From Takakia lepidozioides (taxonomy: Eukaryota > Streptophyta > Takakiopsida > Takakiales > Takakiaceae), in assembly GCA_030704615.1 (NCBI GenBank), contig CM060734.1, forward strand, positions 60,716,042 through 60,780,041: 64,000 nt of DNA, given 5' to 3'. The position numbers were made by a program, and so were the translations under genes. Positions 47,053 through 58,795 of the stretch are shown piece after piece. Under the pieces are notes generated by a model that was given only the letters and a program-made list of their open reading frames with translations, did not search any database and had not been told where the DNA came from. Position 1 is the stretch's first letter. Every line of letters begins with the position of its first letter.

Positions 47053-48354
47053 AGGCAGACCCGACCTGTGTTATTGTACGGGGCTGCATATTCTGTGTAG
47101 GTATATGTATACATATACTCATACCCCCGACTGATTTTTGTCCCCGCGCCTTTTTGTAAAGTTTCCAGGGCCGCTTTCCTTGTTTATTTTTATAAAAAAA
47201 CACCAACCCTGTTATTAAACGGATTGTGGGAAGGTCTGAGCACCCATCTTATTCAAGAAGTGTGCCAAGATGGTCATCTTACAAATAAAAACTCATCCCC
47301 ATTTATAAGACAATAATAATCATCATTTTTTAATATATATTTTTTATAAGGAAAGGCGGTGCCCATCATATAACTCCACCTTGGTTGCACCCTTAGTGAT
47401 GAAAAATAATAGATGAAACCAATGAAAATTTATAAGGTTGCATAAGTACTTAACCTTTCCAATTCATTATGAAGAATAGAATGAGCCATTACACGACGAA
47501 TGTAATGAACGAGCCGCTTGTTTGTTTCAAAAAGTTGTGACTTATCTCATTTGGAAAGATCTCTAGGTTGGTAAGATTCCTATATTTAGAGAACAATATG
47601 ATTATTTTTTCTTCTTTTTTTCCTTTTTATTAATTACTATTCATACAAACTCTCTAGAGAAAAATGAAATATTTTATCTAAATGCGTGCAACACAGCATT
47701 TGTTTGCTCCGAGATTTTCAATCAAGTACACTCTGGGCATCATTTTCATATATATATGCTTCATAGTAGTACTCTCAGCATGCCAAGTACATCCCACTAC
47801 CCATATGATACCCATTATTGAGCAGTATTGATGCTAATTTATGATCCATTCAACTAAAGACTCTACACACTCTCTCTCTAACCATAGCTAGAAATGTTCA
47901 ATATTGATTTGAAATTTGCCACTGTCCCCTCTTTGTTAAAATTTATTTTAGAAAACCAAAATTGAATAATATTAGTTGTTTCCACTTTTTCTAAATTCAC
48001 AAATCAATGCCCAACATGCAGTGCTTATTATGCTCAAGCCTCAACTTATTATTTGTTTCCTTGCATATTATTACCTCATCTATTATTTGGTGTACAACAA
48101 CTTGAGGCCAAACAAGAACCACTATAAGAACAAGCGGCTCCTCCTTGGGAATAGTCAAATCTACTTTCATCCCTGATAAACTTGAAGATTCATCCATTTA
48201 TTTCTCATAAGTTGTGTTCTTGGAGATCAAGGCACATCATGGATCTAGTTTTCAGCAAAAGAGAGGAGGTCACAACTGGGGAAGGGATTTAACTTTTTTT
48301 TTGACAGGGATGTGTAGTCTATCTATCTATTTAGCATATGAACGAGTGGCACAT
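47053..48354. other. AT-rich spacer
   Basis: No gene or element end recognised. Confidence 0.55.
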
Positions 48355-48535
48355 GGGCTGGTAGCTCGGCTGGTAAGTACACAATGTGTCACCTTAGTGG
48401 TTCGGGGTTCAAACCCGTTGCCCTGCTCCGTGTGTAGACTGCTGGTGGCTGTCCGTCTGGGTGTTGTTCGAGGTCTTATAGCCCATAAATGATAGGGGGT
48501 TAATTTTCCCCCCTCCTCCAGGGCCTGATTTGTGG
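48355..48535 (+). mobile_element. tRNA-derived SINE, second family
   Basis: Box A gtagctcggctggtaag (48361) and box B ggggttcaaaccc (48404) are well preserved. The body ends near cctccagggcctgatttg. Confidence 0.75.
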
Positions 48536-49008
48536 GCTGTCACTTCCAGGTTTCCAGAAGCGAAATAAAGGAGCCACTAAAATGGAAGTGAAAGTAGGGT
48601 ATTGGAGATTGTCATTTGATTTTATAAGCAAATATCTACTACAAAATGTCATCGTTCACCTTCACAAGGATATGATAAGAAACAAAGATACTATAGATGA
48701 TCACATAAGCAACGCTTATTGAAAATACACAATATGAAGGGTAGATTAAGAAATTCTCTGTGAAATAAAAGTTTCAAATCAAAAAAATTATGAAAATAAT
48801 AGAAAACAGGAAATGTAAGCAAGAAAATAGTATTATTGACATAAAATGGAAGCATGTCACGCGGTGGTATCCCCGCTGTAAGCCTTCATGCCCCAAGTGG
48901 TTTTTTTTTTCACTTTTCTTAAACATATTTCCAGGGCCTCTGTTCCTGCTTATAAAGTTAAAAAAAAACAGAAAAAAGAAAAGAAAATTGGAAGCACATT
49001 GCACAACA
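48536..49008. other. AT-rich spacer
   Basis: No gene recognised. Confidence 0.55.
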
Positions 49009-49180
49009 GGCCGCTGTGGCCAGCTGGTAGACATGCTATGCATCGGCCGCATATGGGTCTTAGGGTTCAAACCTTCAAACCAGTATGTGATGTCTCTCTC
49101 CGCCTTCTAACTACCAGTTGCCTTCATGACCCCAAGAGGGGCCCATTACATTCCCCCTCAAAGCCCAGCTGGAGCTGATA
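49009..49180 (+). mobile_element. tRNA-derived SINE, third type
   Basis: Box A ggccagctggtagacatg (49018) and box B agggttcaaacct (49062) are spaced as in a tRNA promoter. The body contains gaccccaagaggggccc. Confidence 0.65.
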
Positions 49181-49394
49181 ATTTTCTAGGAAAATCAAAT
49201 AAAGAAATGAAAGTCTCAAAAAGTAAATTTGCAGCTTCATGTTTGTTCATATTTGGATCATTGTTCCATAGATAAGGTTTGCATGGGATCCTAAATGATC
49301 TAATTGAGACTATGATAGCCTGAACAAAATAAGCTATACAGATTAGAAAAATTCAGCATCGATTATCAATATATGAAGCGAGACGTTTGTTTTG

Positions 49395-50380
49395 TTTTGT
49401 TTTGTAGATTTGAGATGTCCCAAACCGCAAGGCCCCAGCGCCGGTGCTTGGTGCCGTTGGAAAGCCCTCGACGAGGAGGGGTGCACCGGCTTGGTCTCAT
49501 GATTTTTGGACATGCGGTGTGGGAGATGGGGAATTCCAAGTGCTTTTGGTCGCTGGAAATTCACAAAAAATAGCAAAAATGTCAAAGTGGGCATTCCTGG
49601 GACAATGGTTGGAGCCTCGACGGGAGAGATATCAAGGGAAAGGTCTCGGGTTCAAATCTGGTCGTGGGCTCTGTGGAAAAAAACTTACTTAGATAACATT
49701 GGACACTTGGCCCAACAGCAAAGGCTACCCTAGAGGTTGCATTTGGGCCTCGACATAGGAGACTCACTTTGATACATAGGGGATTGCACTTGGACTTAGA
49801 TGACACCGGATACTTGGGCCAATGGTAGAGGCTACCTTAGGGCCTAGAGGTTGCACTTGGGCCTCGACATAGGAGACGCACTTGGATATAGAGGGAATTG
49901 CATTGGATACATAGGAGATTGGACTTGCGCTTATATGACAGTAGACAATTGGGGCTCTACATGAGAGATGCACTTGGATACATGAATAAAAGATTGCACT
50001 TGGGCTTAGATGGGCCTCAACATAGGAGACGCACTTGGATACATAGGGGATTGCACTTGGGCTTAGATGACACTTGACACTTGGGCCAACGGCACAGGCT
50101 ACCCTATATGAATAATGATTGGATATATTACTACTCGATAAATTCAAGGAAAAAAATAAATTGGGCCTTGACATGGGAGACGTACTTGATACATAGGAGA
50201 TTGCACTTCAGCTTAGATAACGACACGTGGGCCTCTACATGGGAGATGCACTTGGATACATGAATAAAAGATTGCACTTGGGTTTAGACTTCAATTCTTA
50301 ACACATAGGCTTCAACATAGGAGACGCACTAGGACTTAGATGACACTGGACACTTGGGCCCACAGGCTACCCTAGTTAAC
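49395..50380. repeat. Second block of the short-period repeat family
   Basis: 49395-49600 repeats the module at 27365-27560 (ctcatgatttttggac, then gaaattcacaaaaaatagca). 49690-50380 repeats cacttgggcctcgacatagg, cttggatacataggggattg and related phrases, again ending caggctaccctag. Same strand as the first block. Confidence 0.85.
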
Positions 50381-50635
50381 TCCTAAAGGACGCTGCAACC
50401 CGAATAAGGTCGCGTGAGATTTTTGCGACATTCCAGCTTTCATGGATGACAGTGGATGGAAGTGAATCTTAAAGATAAATTGTAAAGGTTCGGGAGGAGC
50501 AATTTAAAAATAGTAAAAGCTCTGTCTCTAGAATTTTCCCAAAGTGGGGGCTCGGAACATAGCATGTAGCAGAAGGAGCAGCCACGTGGTGGAATAGCCT
50601 CTCATGAAAGCAATTTCTATTTAATAATCAATACT

Positions 50636-50909
50636 GACTCTGCTGCCACGGACTCCCCTACGATTCCAGCATGACCTCCTAATTTATAGGGTTTCTTGGA
50701 GTTTGTATCATGGACTGGCCAGCAGAAAATGTGTGCGTTAACGCACACTTTTCTGCTGACCCAGTTCCTTCCTTCACTCTTTTCTCCAAGTAGTAAACAT
50801 ATTCAAAGCAGGCAAAAGAAAACACAAAAGAAAATGACAGTGTGCCTCCACTGCCTCCAGTTTAGAGTTCAAATAATGCTGACTTTGCTGCCACGGACTC
50901 CCCTACGAT
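50636..50909. repeat. 29-bp direct repeats flanking a hairpin
   Basis: gactctgctgccacggactc... at 50636-50664 recurs at 50881-50909 with one change. Between them a near-perfect inverted repeat (50720-50739 against 50740-50758, cagcagaaaa outer arms, gtgcgttaacgcac centre) forms a loopless hairpin. Confidence 0.8.
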
Positions 50910-51976
50910 AGCTGCCCATGTGGTAGGCCAAATGGGCAATGCTGTAGATAACATCTAGGGCTGAAAAAATTATCATTAGGACAAGTCACTATGAAAGGTT
51001 AATGTGCACTTACTTACCAAAGGAATTAGAAAACAAATGTCACCTCATGGGTGCACTTGGGAGAGAAGTCAAAACATGATAATTTATCCCCTAGATTTCT
51101 CATACAAAGCAACTGATCTCAATTTTAGGAATTTTGGTCTGATTTTTTGGTCCTTTAGGTGCCATAGAATCAAATTATGGAGAGGTTTGTGTTGGGAAAA
51201 TTCAACTCGATACTTGCATATTGTGGTCAAAACATTTTTTCATGCACTTTTGGAATACATTTACAAATTGGGGCAAATAATTTTTTTCATGTAAAAAAAA
51301 ATGAAACACCTAGGAGCGAAATTATTCTGTTATAATCTCCCAAATGCAATGGTCAAATTACCTACACTTTTAATGTTCAAGATATGGATGTCTACAAGAG
51401 TGTAGGTAATGTGATATCACATTAGTATAAGGTTCATCCCCATGGATGATTGGGGGTAAAAAGTTACACCCTCATCCATGAGAGTACGCAGCAGTGTTTT
51501 TAGTGGGCCACCAAAAGGGTGCTCGTAGTTAAGGGTTAATCAAAGTCTTTGAGCATCCGGTTTAGTTTAATTTATGGTTTGAGAAGCACCTATACCTATA
51601 TGATCCGGTTATATACGAGCTATGGGTATATGTTTGTCATATACCCTTAAGGATACTAGGGTATTATCCGGGTATCATATGTGGGTGAATCCGGGTATGT
51701 ACAAATCCTTACTTGGATATACCCGCCGGCCGGGTATATCATGGTAGTTGTTGATACCCACACAACTCTGGTATAAGACTCATATCACTTTCCCCAATTC
51801 CATTGACAGTGGTTCAGAGGTTGCCAAATTGGCTTTATGCATCTAGGGATTAAATCGGGCACAAATTATGTATTTAAATTATGGTTAGCGGGCTTTGAAT
51901 TTTTTCGACAATTTTTTATTTGGATTTATATATTTGAACTTGGGGTATGGTGTTCCAGCAGGTGAAAATATGTATA
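50910..51976. other. No gene recognised
   Basis: Includes a stretch rich in gggtat/atacccg motifs (51600-51770), possibly part of an unrecognised repeat. Confidence 0.5.
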
Positions 51977-52089
51977 GGGGAAAGCCCTGAGTGGAGGGCA
52001 TTCCTGGATTTAAGGGCCCCAAGCCGAGGGCGGCAGCCCGAGGCGCGGGCCCAAAAATCCAAGAACGCCCGACACGAGGGGCTTTCCCC
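51977..52089. repeat. Foldback element with arms of about 43 bp
   Basis: ggggaaagccc...gggcattcctggattt...gggccc (51977-52018) is complementary, with mismatches, to gggccc...aaatccaagaacgccc...gggctttcccc (52047-52089). The spacer is about 28 bp and G/C-rich. Confidence 0.8.
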
Positions 52090-52167
52090 TGCGTAAAGAA
52101 ATGGAAGTTGATTTCTTTTTTTTTCCATGATTCTAGCTACTAGTTTCCAAGACCTGACATTTTCTGT

Positions 52168-52500
52168 ATGCTTCATGTGTTTTCGTTGCTCTGTTTCTGT
52201 CTTTTGGTGCATCTTCCGTGTTGTCTGTGCTCGGTGTTCGCGATGGAAAGTAATTGTGAGGGTGTGGAATTGAAGAAACGTTGGTGTCAAGGTGGTAAAA
52301 CTAAGTGGATTCAGTGCACAGGTGAAGCTGAGGCGCCTGAATTCACATTAGGTGTGGACTTATCAGATGTTCCTGAATCAGAGGCTCTGGATCGGAAATT
52401 CTCAATTCATGGGAATTCTATTGATGTGTACACTTCAAAAGACGTTCATGCGACATTTTTTTTCGCGGAACAATGTGTTGATCAAATTTCCCTCCACTGA
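52168..52500 (+). CDS. Hypothetical 110-residue ORF with hydrophobic N-terminus
   Basis: Begins with ATG; the first 25 residues are hydrophobic and Cys-rich (FSLLCFCLLVHLPCCLC), like a signal sequence or anchor. They are followed by an acidic segment (EAEAPEFTLGVDLSDVPESE). I do not recognise a family. Frames after 52500 continue with similar acidic content but contain stops, so it may be part of a larger decayed gene. Confidence 0.25.
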   Translation: MLHVFSLLCFCLLVHLPCCLCSVFAMESNCEGVELKKRWCQGGKTKWIQCTGEAEAPEFTLGVDLSDVPESEALDRKFSIHGNSIDVYTSKDVHATFFFAEQCVDQISLH

Positions 52501-52922
52501 ATTCAGCTCAGGTGAAATTAGAGCATACTGAGGTCAAAGAGCATGATGTGGTTCAAGAACCCGTGCATGTATAATTACCTTGCGCTCAGGTGGAATTTAT
52601 GGGTGCTAAGGCCGAAATACCAGCTGAAGTACCAAATATTGGAATAGCATATTGTCCATGGATAACAGATTGTTTTGATTCTAGTTCTGAAGAATAAGAC
52701 GAACAAGAGGAAGAGAAAGTCGGGGTTCCTGGGTCGTTGCAGCCTACAGTGTCCATTTCTGGCTGTCACAGCACAATTTTTCCTACACATAGACTGATGG
52801 TATACATTCACACTCTTCAATTGGATGGAATATTTGAATAAAGGACTCTAAAGGATAATATGCACTAGAGGCTTCACCCACTCTTTCAAGTTTCCTTTCA
52901 AAATACTAAGTATATTGAAAGT

Positions 52923-52946
52923 TAAGGACTTTTTAAAAAGTCCTTA
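52923..52946. repeat. Perfect 24-bp palindrome
   Basis: taaggactttttaaaaagtc followed by ctta is fully self-complementary. Similar aaagtcc...ggact motifs occur near 37630. Confidence 0.85.
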
Positions 52947-53411
52947 GTAAAATGTCATAGTCCATAATATGATGATTATGTACTTTGTTCTTGGTCAATT
53001 TCCAATGCCACTATAAAAAAGGACTCACATTATGATCACCCCCATTTTGAGGAATCTAGAATGCCTTATCTTACACTAAAATATGTAATCCATAAAATGT
53101 TAGGGACTTTTGAAGAGCATAGAAATTAGTTATTTTTGTATTAAGGTTTACTATATGAAAAACATAGATTTACAAGAACTGCCTTCACAAAAACACGCAT
53201 TTCCCATAGGCTGAGGGCATCGATGAATTAGATTTGAGAATTTTGTTATTTTTAGTTTGGTTTAATTTTAATTTAGTTTATTTTTATTTTTATTTTTTAT
53301 TTTTTAAAAGCCCGCCCATATTTTTTTGACACTGTACTTTTGGCCGACGGTCTGGATTGACTTCATCCGACGGTCCAAAAATTTTATTTTTCAAAACTCG
53401 TGCCAGCTTAA

Positions 53412-53974
53412 CCCCTAAACGCCCGCCAGCCCAAAACTGGCCATTTTCTGGGCTCAAACAGGTGTAGCAGTTTTAGGCCGATTTTGATTTTTTTTTGTTG
53501 GGTGGGGCTTTTTTTGGCGGGATTCTGATTGCGGCTGCTCCCGCCTCTTTGTTTTCCTGTGCATAGCTCACAAAAAGAGTATCTCATACCCCCTGCACTT
53601 TGATCAAGTCCCTGCACCTGCGGGCTCCAATTCTGGTGATTTTGGGCTTGTTGGAACAAGAGAAACACGGGGAACATCTTTTGGGGTACAACAGGCTAAG
53701 CCAATGCCATCCCGACATGCCAAATCTTGCAAATCTCCATTTTCTTTATTTTGTTTTTGCAAAAAATCCCAAAAATGGGCCCCACTCGCAACGGTGGGGT
53801 TTTTGCAGTTTGTCTGATTGGCTCGAATTTTGGGCAGGACCTGCCAGGGGTAGGTGGCAACATATTCTCCAGTTGTTTTTGCAGATGCATTTTTTTCAAA
53901 AAATTACGCTCGTTTTCTTGGCTGGGGATCAATTTTTTGGGAAAAGTCAACGGAGGCCTGCGGGCGTTTAGGGG
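53412..53974. mobile_element. Small DNA element with 15-bp TIRs flanked by TTAA
   Basis: CCCCTAAACGCCCGC (53412-53426) is exactly inverted at 53960-53974, and both ends are flanked by TTAA (53408-53411, 53975-53978). The 563-bp body has no transposase. TTAA flanks with C-rich TIRs are the hallmark of piggyBac-type elements. Because CTTAAG is palindromic, the TTAA could alternatively belong to the TIR. Confidence 0.7.
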
Positions 53975-54599
53975 TTAAGGACATCTCATATACTCATGAT
54001 CGTGTCGCATTATGGACACTCTAGGCTGCAATCACCCTCCTGAAACTAAACGTCGTCATAGGTCGAACAATTTCTCATCAAGGACATCATACAGTCGATC
54101 CAGGCGGATGTTGGAATAGTAAGCATGTGGATGGGTGGGCACAAAAAACATTCGCCAATCGGTGTGCAGAGAAAGGATATGATACTACAATGGCAGTGGA
54201 ATTGTCCGAGCAAGATGATATTAGGGGATTTGTGGACACGCTTTCAATGTTTATCCTTGAGGCAAATAAGATGGACGACAATATGTATCTGCTCCACCAT
54301 TGCAATCCTTCATGCAAGGACTTGGACGTATAATTCGAGCTAGGTACAATCTCGGATCGATTGAAACCAACAAACCTAAGCAAAAGTTCAATATCTTCAT
54401 GGATGTGCGCTATTAGAAAGCTAAAATTGCTGAAGATGAGGCTGTCATCCGCTCATTTGTTGCTGGATTGGGAAAACGGATTAAGAATTCGGACAGTCTC
54501 ACACTATGGATAATGAGGATGTTTTAGTTCTCGCTCAACCTATGTGTCTGACAGATTCTCCTAGTGGCTTGAACTACCGCTTTGTGTATTGCACACGAA
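53975..54599 (+). other. Unrecognised coding-like stretch left of the CACTA element
   Basis: Plus frames at about 54127-54333 (VELSEQDDIRGFVDTLSMF, then YLLHHCNPSCKDLD) and at 54340-54596 (KPKQKFNIFMDVRY, then VIRSFVAGLGKRIKNS) look protein-like but are separated by stops and a frameshift. No family recognised. The frame ending at 54599 would join in phase with the frame after 62100 if the intervening element were absent. Confidence 0.35.
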
Positions 54600-55000
54600 C
54601 ATTACACCGTTCGGGCGGGGGGGGGGGGGGGGAGGGTGGGGTGTTTAGCGACGCCCTCGGCGTCGCTATTCGTCTATTTTCGGGCCCGCGAAAATCGCAA
54701 ATCTGCGACGCCGGAACGTCGCTGTGAGGGTGTCGCAGATACATGACTTAAGGCGACACTGGTGGGAGGTCGCACATCCACCCCCCTGAAAATCCCCTCT
54801 AGCAAAGCCCTAAGCGTCGCAATGATTGCGACATCCGGGACGTCGCCATAGCGATACAAAAGCACAAAAAACAAAAAAAACAAAAAACGTCGTTTTTAAA
54901 AGCGATGTCCCTGGGGGTCACTTTTTGAGGTTTTCTTGAATTTTGAATTTTAAAAAATGGCGGGATCCACACGGTTCAAAAAATAGCGGGACACATACTT

Positions 55001-55809
55001 GTTACGTGGTGGCAACATCCAATTAATGTCAAACCTAACCCATGAGCATGTGTTTACAAGTAATTGACACATATCGAGTTCCTAAATCATTCAACGTGTT
55101 GTTAGACAAATTTGAACTCTAGACCTCTAGATTATACACATAGTAAGACACTTCACACTAACCAACATATCAGTTACAAAACTTACACACAAATATGTGA
55201 TTTAATTGTACATAAGGTAGTTCATGCAGACATCGGTTGCTTGTTGGGATCTCAAAATGACATTCCTCGCGTCACTTAAATGTAAGCGACGTCTTTGGCA
55301 CCGCCTTTTCTGTACCATCTACTGCAGAAACCCACTCCAGACAAGTGTAACGCAGGATGGTAGCAACCTGCTGCCCATCTGGTTTTTTGGTAATAAATGA
55401 TTTCATTCTATGTTCCTCACGCCGTTGCCAAAGTGGTCAAGAACTGATTGCGTTTGGTTTTCAAGGGACCTAAAAATCGGTGGTTTAGTTTTGTTCTTGA
55501 GCTCTATACCCGGACTGGAACTTCACACATGAAACCTACATAAGTGCAACATTTTGGCATATGTGTATGCACATGATCTCACCGTAAAAAGTGTGCTACT
55601 AAAGGTTTTGGATACACATTCTCATGCACAAGCCTAAGTAATAAAATTCTCTCGATGCCATCTGCACCTGAGGAGAAGTTGAAAGTGCCATCAAAACCCT
55701 CCAGGGTGATTGTCACTGATGCAGCCAAGAGATTCGACGCCGTTTCTTATATAGGCCCGGAGGATCAATCAATGGCACCGTTACACTCACTTTAGTGCAA
55801 CTTCAGTGC
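55001..55809. other. Interior of the CACTA candidate, decayed coding scraps
   Basis: 55384-55467 is about 90 percent similar to 62329-62412, outside the element (gttcctcacgccgttgccaa against cttcctcacgccgttggcaa). At 55659-55790 a short frame (SAPEEKLKVPSKPSRVIVTD) precedes the WRC fragment. Confidence 0.4.
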
Positions 55810-56616
55810 AGCTGGTAAGAAAGGCCTCACTGCCCGTGAAGCTGTTGCCAGGATTATTGAAGAAGGCATGTCTGGCTTGACCGATGGAAGTGGAAGACGA
55901 AGTGTACAAGTCGCTAAGGCAATTCGCAACTGCTCAGATTTTATACAAGGCGAGGTGGGAGGTATTTCTTAAGCAAAACAATCCTCAACTTTCTACGTCG
56001 AGCGAAATTGGAAATCTTTGTAGACTGTCCGGAGCAGTGAAACTTCTGTTATGCTTTAAGTCAAATTGCAAGGCAGAAGGCGCCTCTGCACAGATCTTGT
56101 GACCAGAGCACGTGGCATTCTTCGGCTGATAGAGGTACTTTGGATGACCTCGTTCAACGCAAGAAGAGGGGCCATGAGAGTGTTTTTGTAGACGTCAGCA
56201 AACATGTTGTCAGTGGACCTCATGAGGTTGTGGAGGCTAGCTCCAAGGATAAGTAATACACATGGGTAGGTTTGCCCATCTTCTCCAAGCCACAGCGAGA
56301 TAAAGAAATAACAGATTCTGGTAGAACTCAGTGTACACGAGATGATGGAAAAGGCTGGAAATGCACGTGGCCAGCGGAAGCCCACTTTTCACTGTGCTCG
56401 CACCATCGCTACCTGATTTGCAGGAATGAACTTCGCAGAAAAATCACGCAGGCCAAACCAACAAAGCAGCGACCCAGGGTCGAAGTCCCCCTATCTAAGA
56501 CAGGAGCTATCATGGCAGGTTGTGACTCGAAATCAGCGGCACAAATTACTACAACTTATATTTTAAGGGTTGCACCACATAAATGTCGCAAGACTGTGAA
56601 ATCAAGGTCTTTGTAA
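55810..56616 (+). pseudogene. WRC-motif protein gene fragment
   Basis: An upstream frame reads KKGLTAREAVARIIEEGMSG, then RSVQVAKAIRNCSDFIQGEV, and hits TAA near 55970. After stops, the frame 56272-56616 encodes QCTRDDGKGWKC, TWPAEAHFSLC and SHH (56332-56406). This is C-x9-C-x10-C-x2-H, the WRC zinc motif of growth-regulating factors and other plant nuclear proteins. No QLQ domain is seen, so it is not clearly a GRF. The N-terminal helix-rich segment suggests a different WRC protein. Interrupting stops and its place inside a CACTA-type element suggest a captured, dead gene fragment. Missed introns could explain some breaks. Confidence 0.6.
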
Positions 56617-58190
56617 TCGCTGTTATGTTGACCTCAGACCGTGTTTGGATTGGAGGCTCGTGCAGAAGAAAGATCGATCTACCCAGATCTCAGAAGATTA
56701 CATTGAAGCATGTGCATGTGGTGGTTGAGTTACTTTTGTATGATCATTGATCATGCTGGTCACCAGTTCACCATCTACAGCTCCAATAATAACTTGTAGG
56801 TCCCCGGACTCCAAATAAGTTCGGATCTTTGAATTGCAAAGCTATATCTTTTGAAGCAATCTGGTCGAATGCAAACCGGGTCAGTAAGACATCAGATCAT
56901 GGAGCGTAACTACGACGTGAACCTAGCCGCGTGAGCCCAGGAGCTCGGCTCATGCTTTGTCCTCTAAGCGTGAGCCTAGGCTCAGGCTTGCTAAGCGCGA
57001 GCCCAGGGTTTAGAAGAGAGAGAAGCAAGTCCTATAACCGAGGACAGGGTTTAGAGGGGGTCCTATTACCGTGGAAGCGTATATTTTGGAAGAAGAGGTG
57101 AATATAGCAAAATTTCCAAACACGGCAAACACGGTAATATACGGCAAACACGTCAATATTGAGTCCCCTTTAGAAGTACGACGATCGACCCATTTCCCCC
57201 AGCCCTACTTCGTCAATCCCAAGCACTCCCACCCCCAAGCACTTCACGCAGCTGGTCCCACCCTCCACCAACGCCAAACGCACTCCACCTTGAAGACGAG
57301 CCCCAAGCCGCGATCCCACCTGGCTCACTCTCACCAAGCCCCAACCTTCTCTGGTCACTGTTCTTATAAGTATACTCTTGCAGCAGCCACACCCACTAGT
57401 GAGTTGCTTTTCAACCTACCAACAATAGTAAAACTATCTAGAAAATATAACTCTCTAGAAAGTCAACTAGTGAAGTAGGGAAGATGGCTATACCAACTCT
57501 GGCCCGCGAGTAGCGTGTTTAACGGGTTCTGGACCTAGATGGCGGGTCCGGGTCCGGGTTCATTTTTTAAATGAACCCGGGTCAGGGTCCGAGTTTTTGG
57601 TGATGACACGGGTCTGGATCCGGATAGGTAACCCCGACCCTAACCAAGGTTTTTCTTAGGGATTTTGAAAAGGGGTAGGAGTGGCTATATATATTGGGTG
57701 TAGCGTAGTGCAAGTGGCCCACTCTAGGTAATTTTCCTCGAATTGGTGGGCTACATGTATTTCCACCGTTACATATTTTGCGAATCAAATGGATGTTGAT
57801 GAGCAATAAAAGGTGAAGTACAGAAATAGTTAAAAACCATAGGACGACTGTAACTCTTTCTATTCTATGTAAAAACCATAGGCTAATTGGTGCAAATGAG
57901 GTGTATAGTTCTCGCAAGACCGGCGACGAGCATTTCCTTGGGAAATGGAGGAGGCCCCACAATCCTGAACCCACTCCTCATCTGGCCCGTCAGATCATCC
58001 TGTATGGAGCCCACCATGGCTACATTTGTGCTGCCCCCGTGGGTCCACAGGCAGGACCTTTTTGAGACCCCCAGTTTTTGGCAAAAACTGCCTTATTTGG
58101 ACTTTTTTTTTCCCTTTGTTTCATTCGCCAATGGGATTTTCAGGTGGCCAAATGGCGAAAAATCGCCAATAAAAAAAACGCTGACCCTAA
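56617..58190. other. No gene recognised
   Basis: Includes a palindrome at 57555-57584 (cgggttcatttt...aaatgaacccg). A Pro/His-rich frame at 57071-57478 starts at GTG and has no domain, so I do not call it a gene. Confidence 0.5.
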
Positions 58191-58657
58191 CCCGCCGGGT
58201 ACCCAGGGTGAAAATCCGGATCTGCACAACACTGTCGTCGATGATCATCCTGAAATCATGATCATGAAGAAATTGAGTGTGTTGACGCACTCAGTTCTCC
58301 GCGGGGGGTGGGAACAAAAATAAAACAAGAAAAAAAAGTTTCCCCCCCCCCCCCCCCCCCGTCCTTCTCCAACCCGCCGGGTACCTGGGTGAAAATCCGG
58401 ACCCGGACAACACTGTTGTCGATGTCATCGATGATCATCCTGAAATCATGATCATGAAGAAATTGAGCAGTTCTCCGTGGGGAGAGGACCCAAAAAAAAC
58501 AAGAAAAAAAAGTTGGTTTTTTTTTTTTTTTTTTTTTTTTTGCTTCCCCCAACCCGCCGGGTACCCAAGGTGAAAATCCGGACCCGCACAACACCGTCGA
58601 TCATGAAGAAATTGAGTGCGTTGACGCACTCAGTTGTCCGCCGAGGGAGGGGGACGG

Positions 58658-58688
<31 letters not shown>

Positions 58689-58795
58689 CTATTATATTAT
58701 ATTTCCCGCCCCCTCCCTTCCGCGGAGGACTGTGTGCGTCAACGCACTCAATTTCTTCATGATCATGATTTCACGATAATCATCGACGACATCTA
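58191..58795. repeat. Three tandem units of about 181 bp followed by an inverted partial unit
   Basis: cccgccgggtacc starts units at 58191, 58373 and 58553. Each contains catgatcatgaagaaattga and cgttgacgcactcagt. The units end in different low-complexity runs: poly-C (58343-58360), poly-T (58517-58541) and (AT)n (58662-58688). The arm 58599-58660 is then repeated inverted at 58700-58764, making a cruciform-capable structure around the (AT)n. Confidence 0.9.

Noticed and set aside
48355-49180. Possible tRNA genes
   Set aside because: Box A and B are present but cloverleaf arms and the acceptor stem are not; related copies and non-tRNA bodies show they are SINEs.
57071-57478. 135-codon Pro/His-rich frame
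   Set aside because: It starts at GTG and has no domain or splice context.
58191-58600. CRISPR-like spaced repeats
   Set aside because: This is a plant nuclear context; the units are long, with simple-sequence ends rather than unique spacers.
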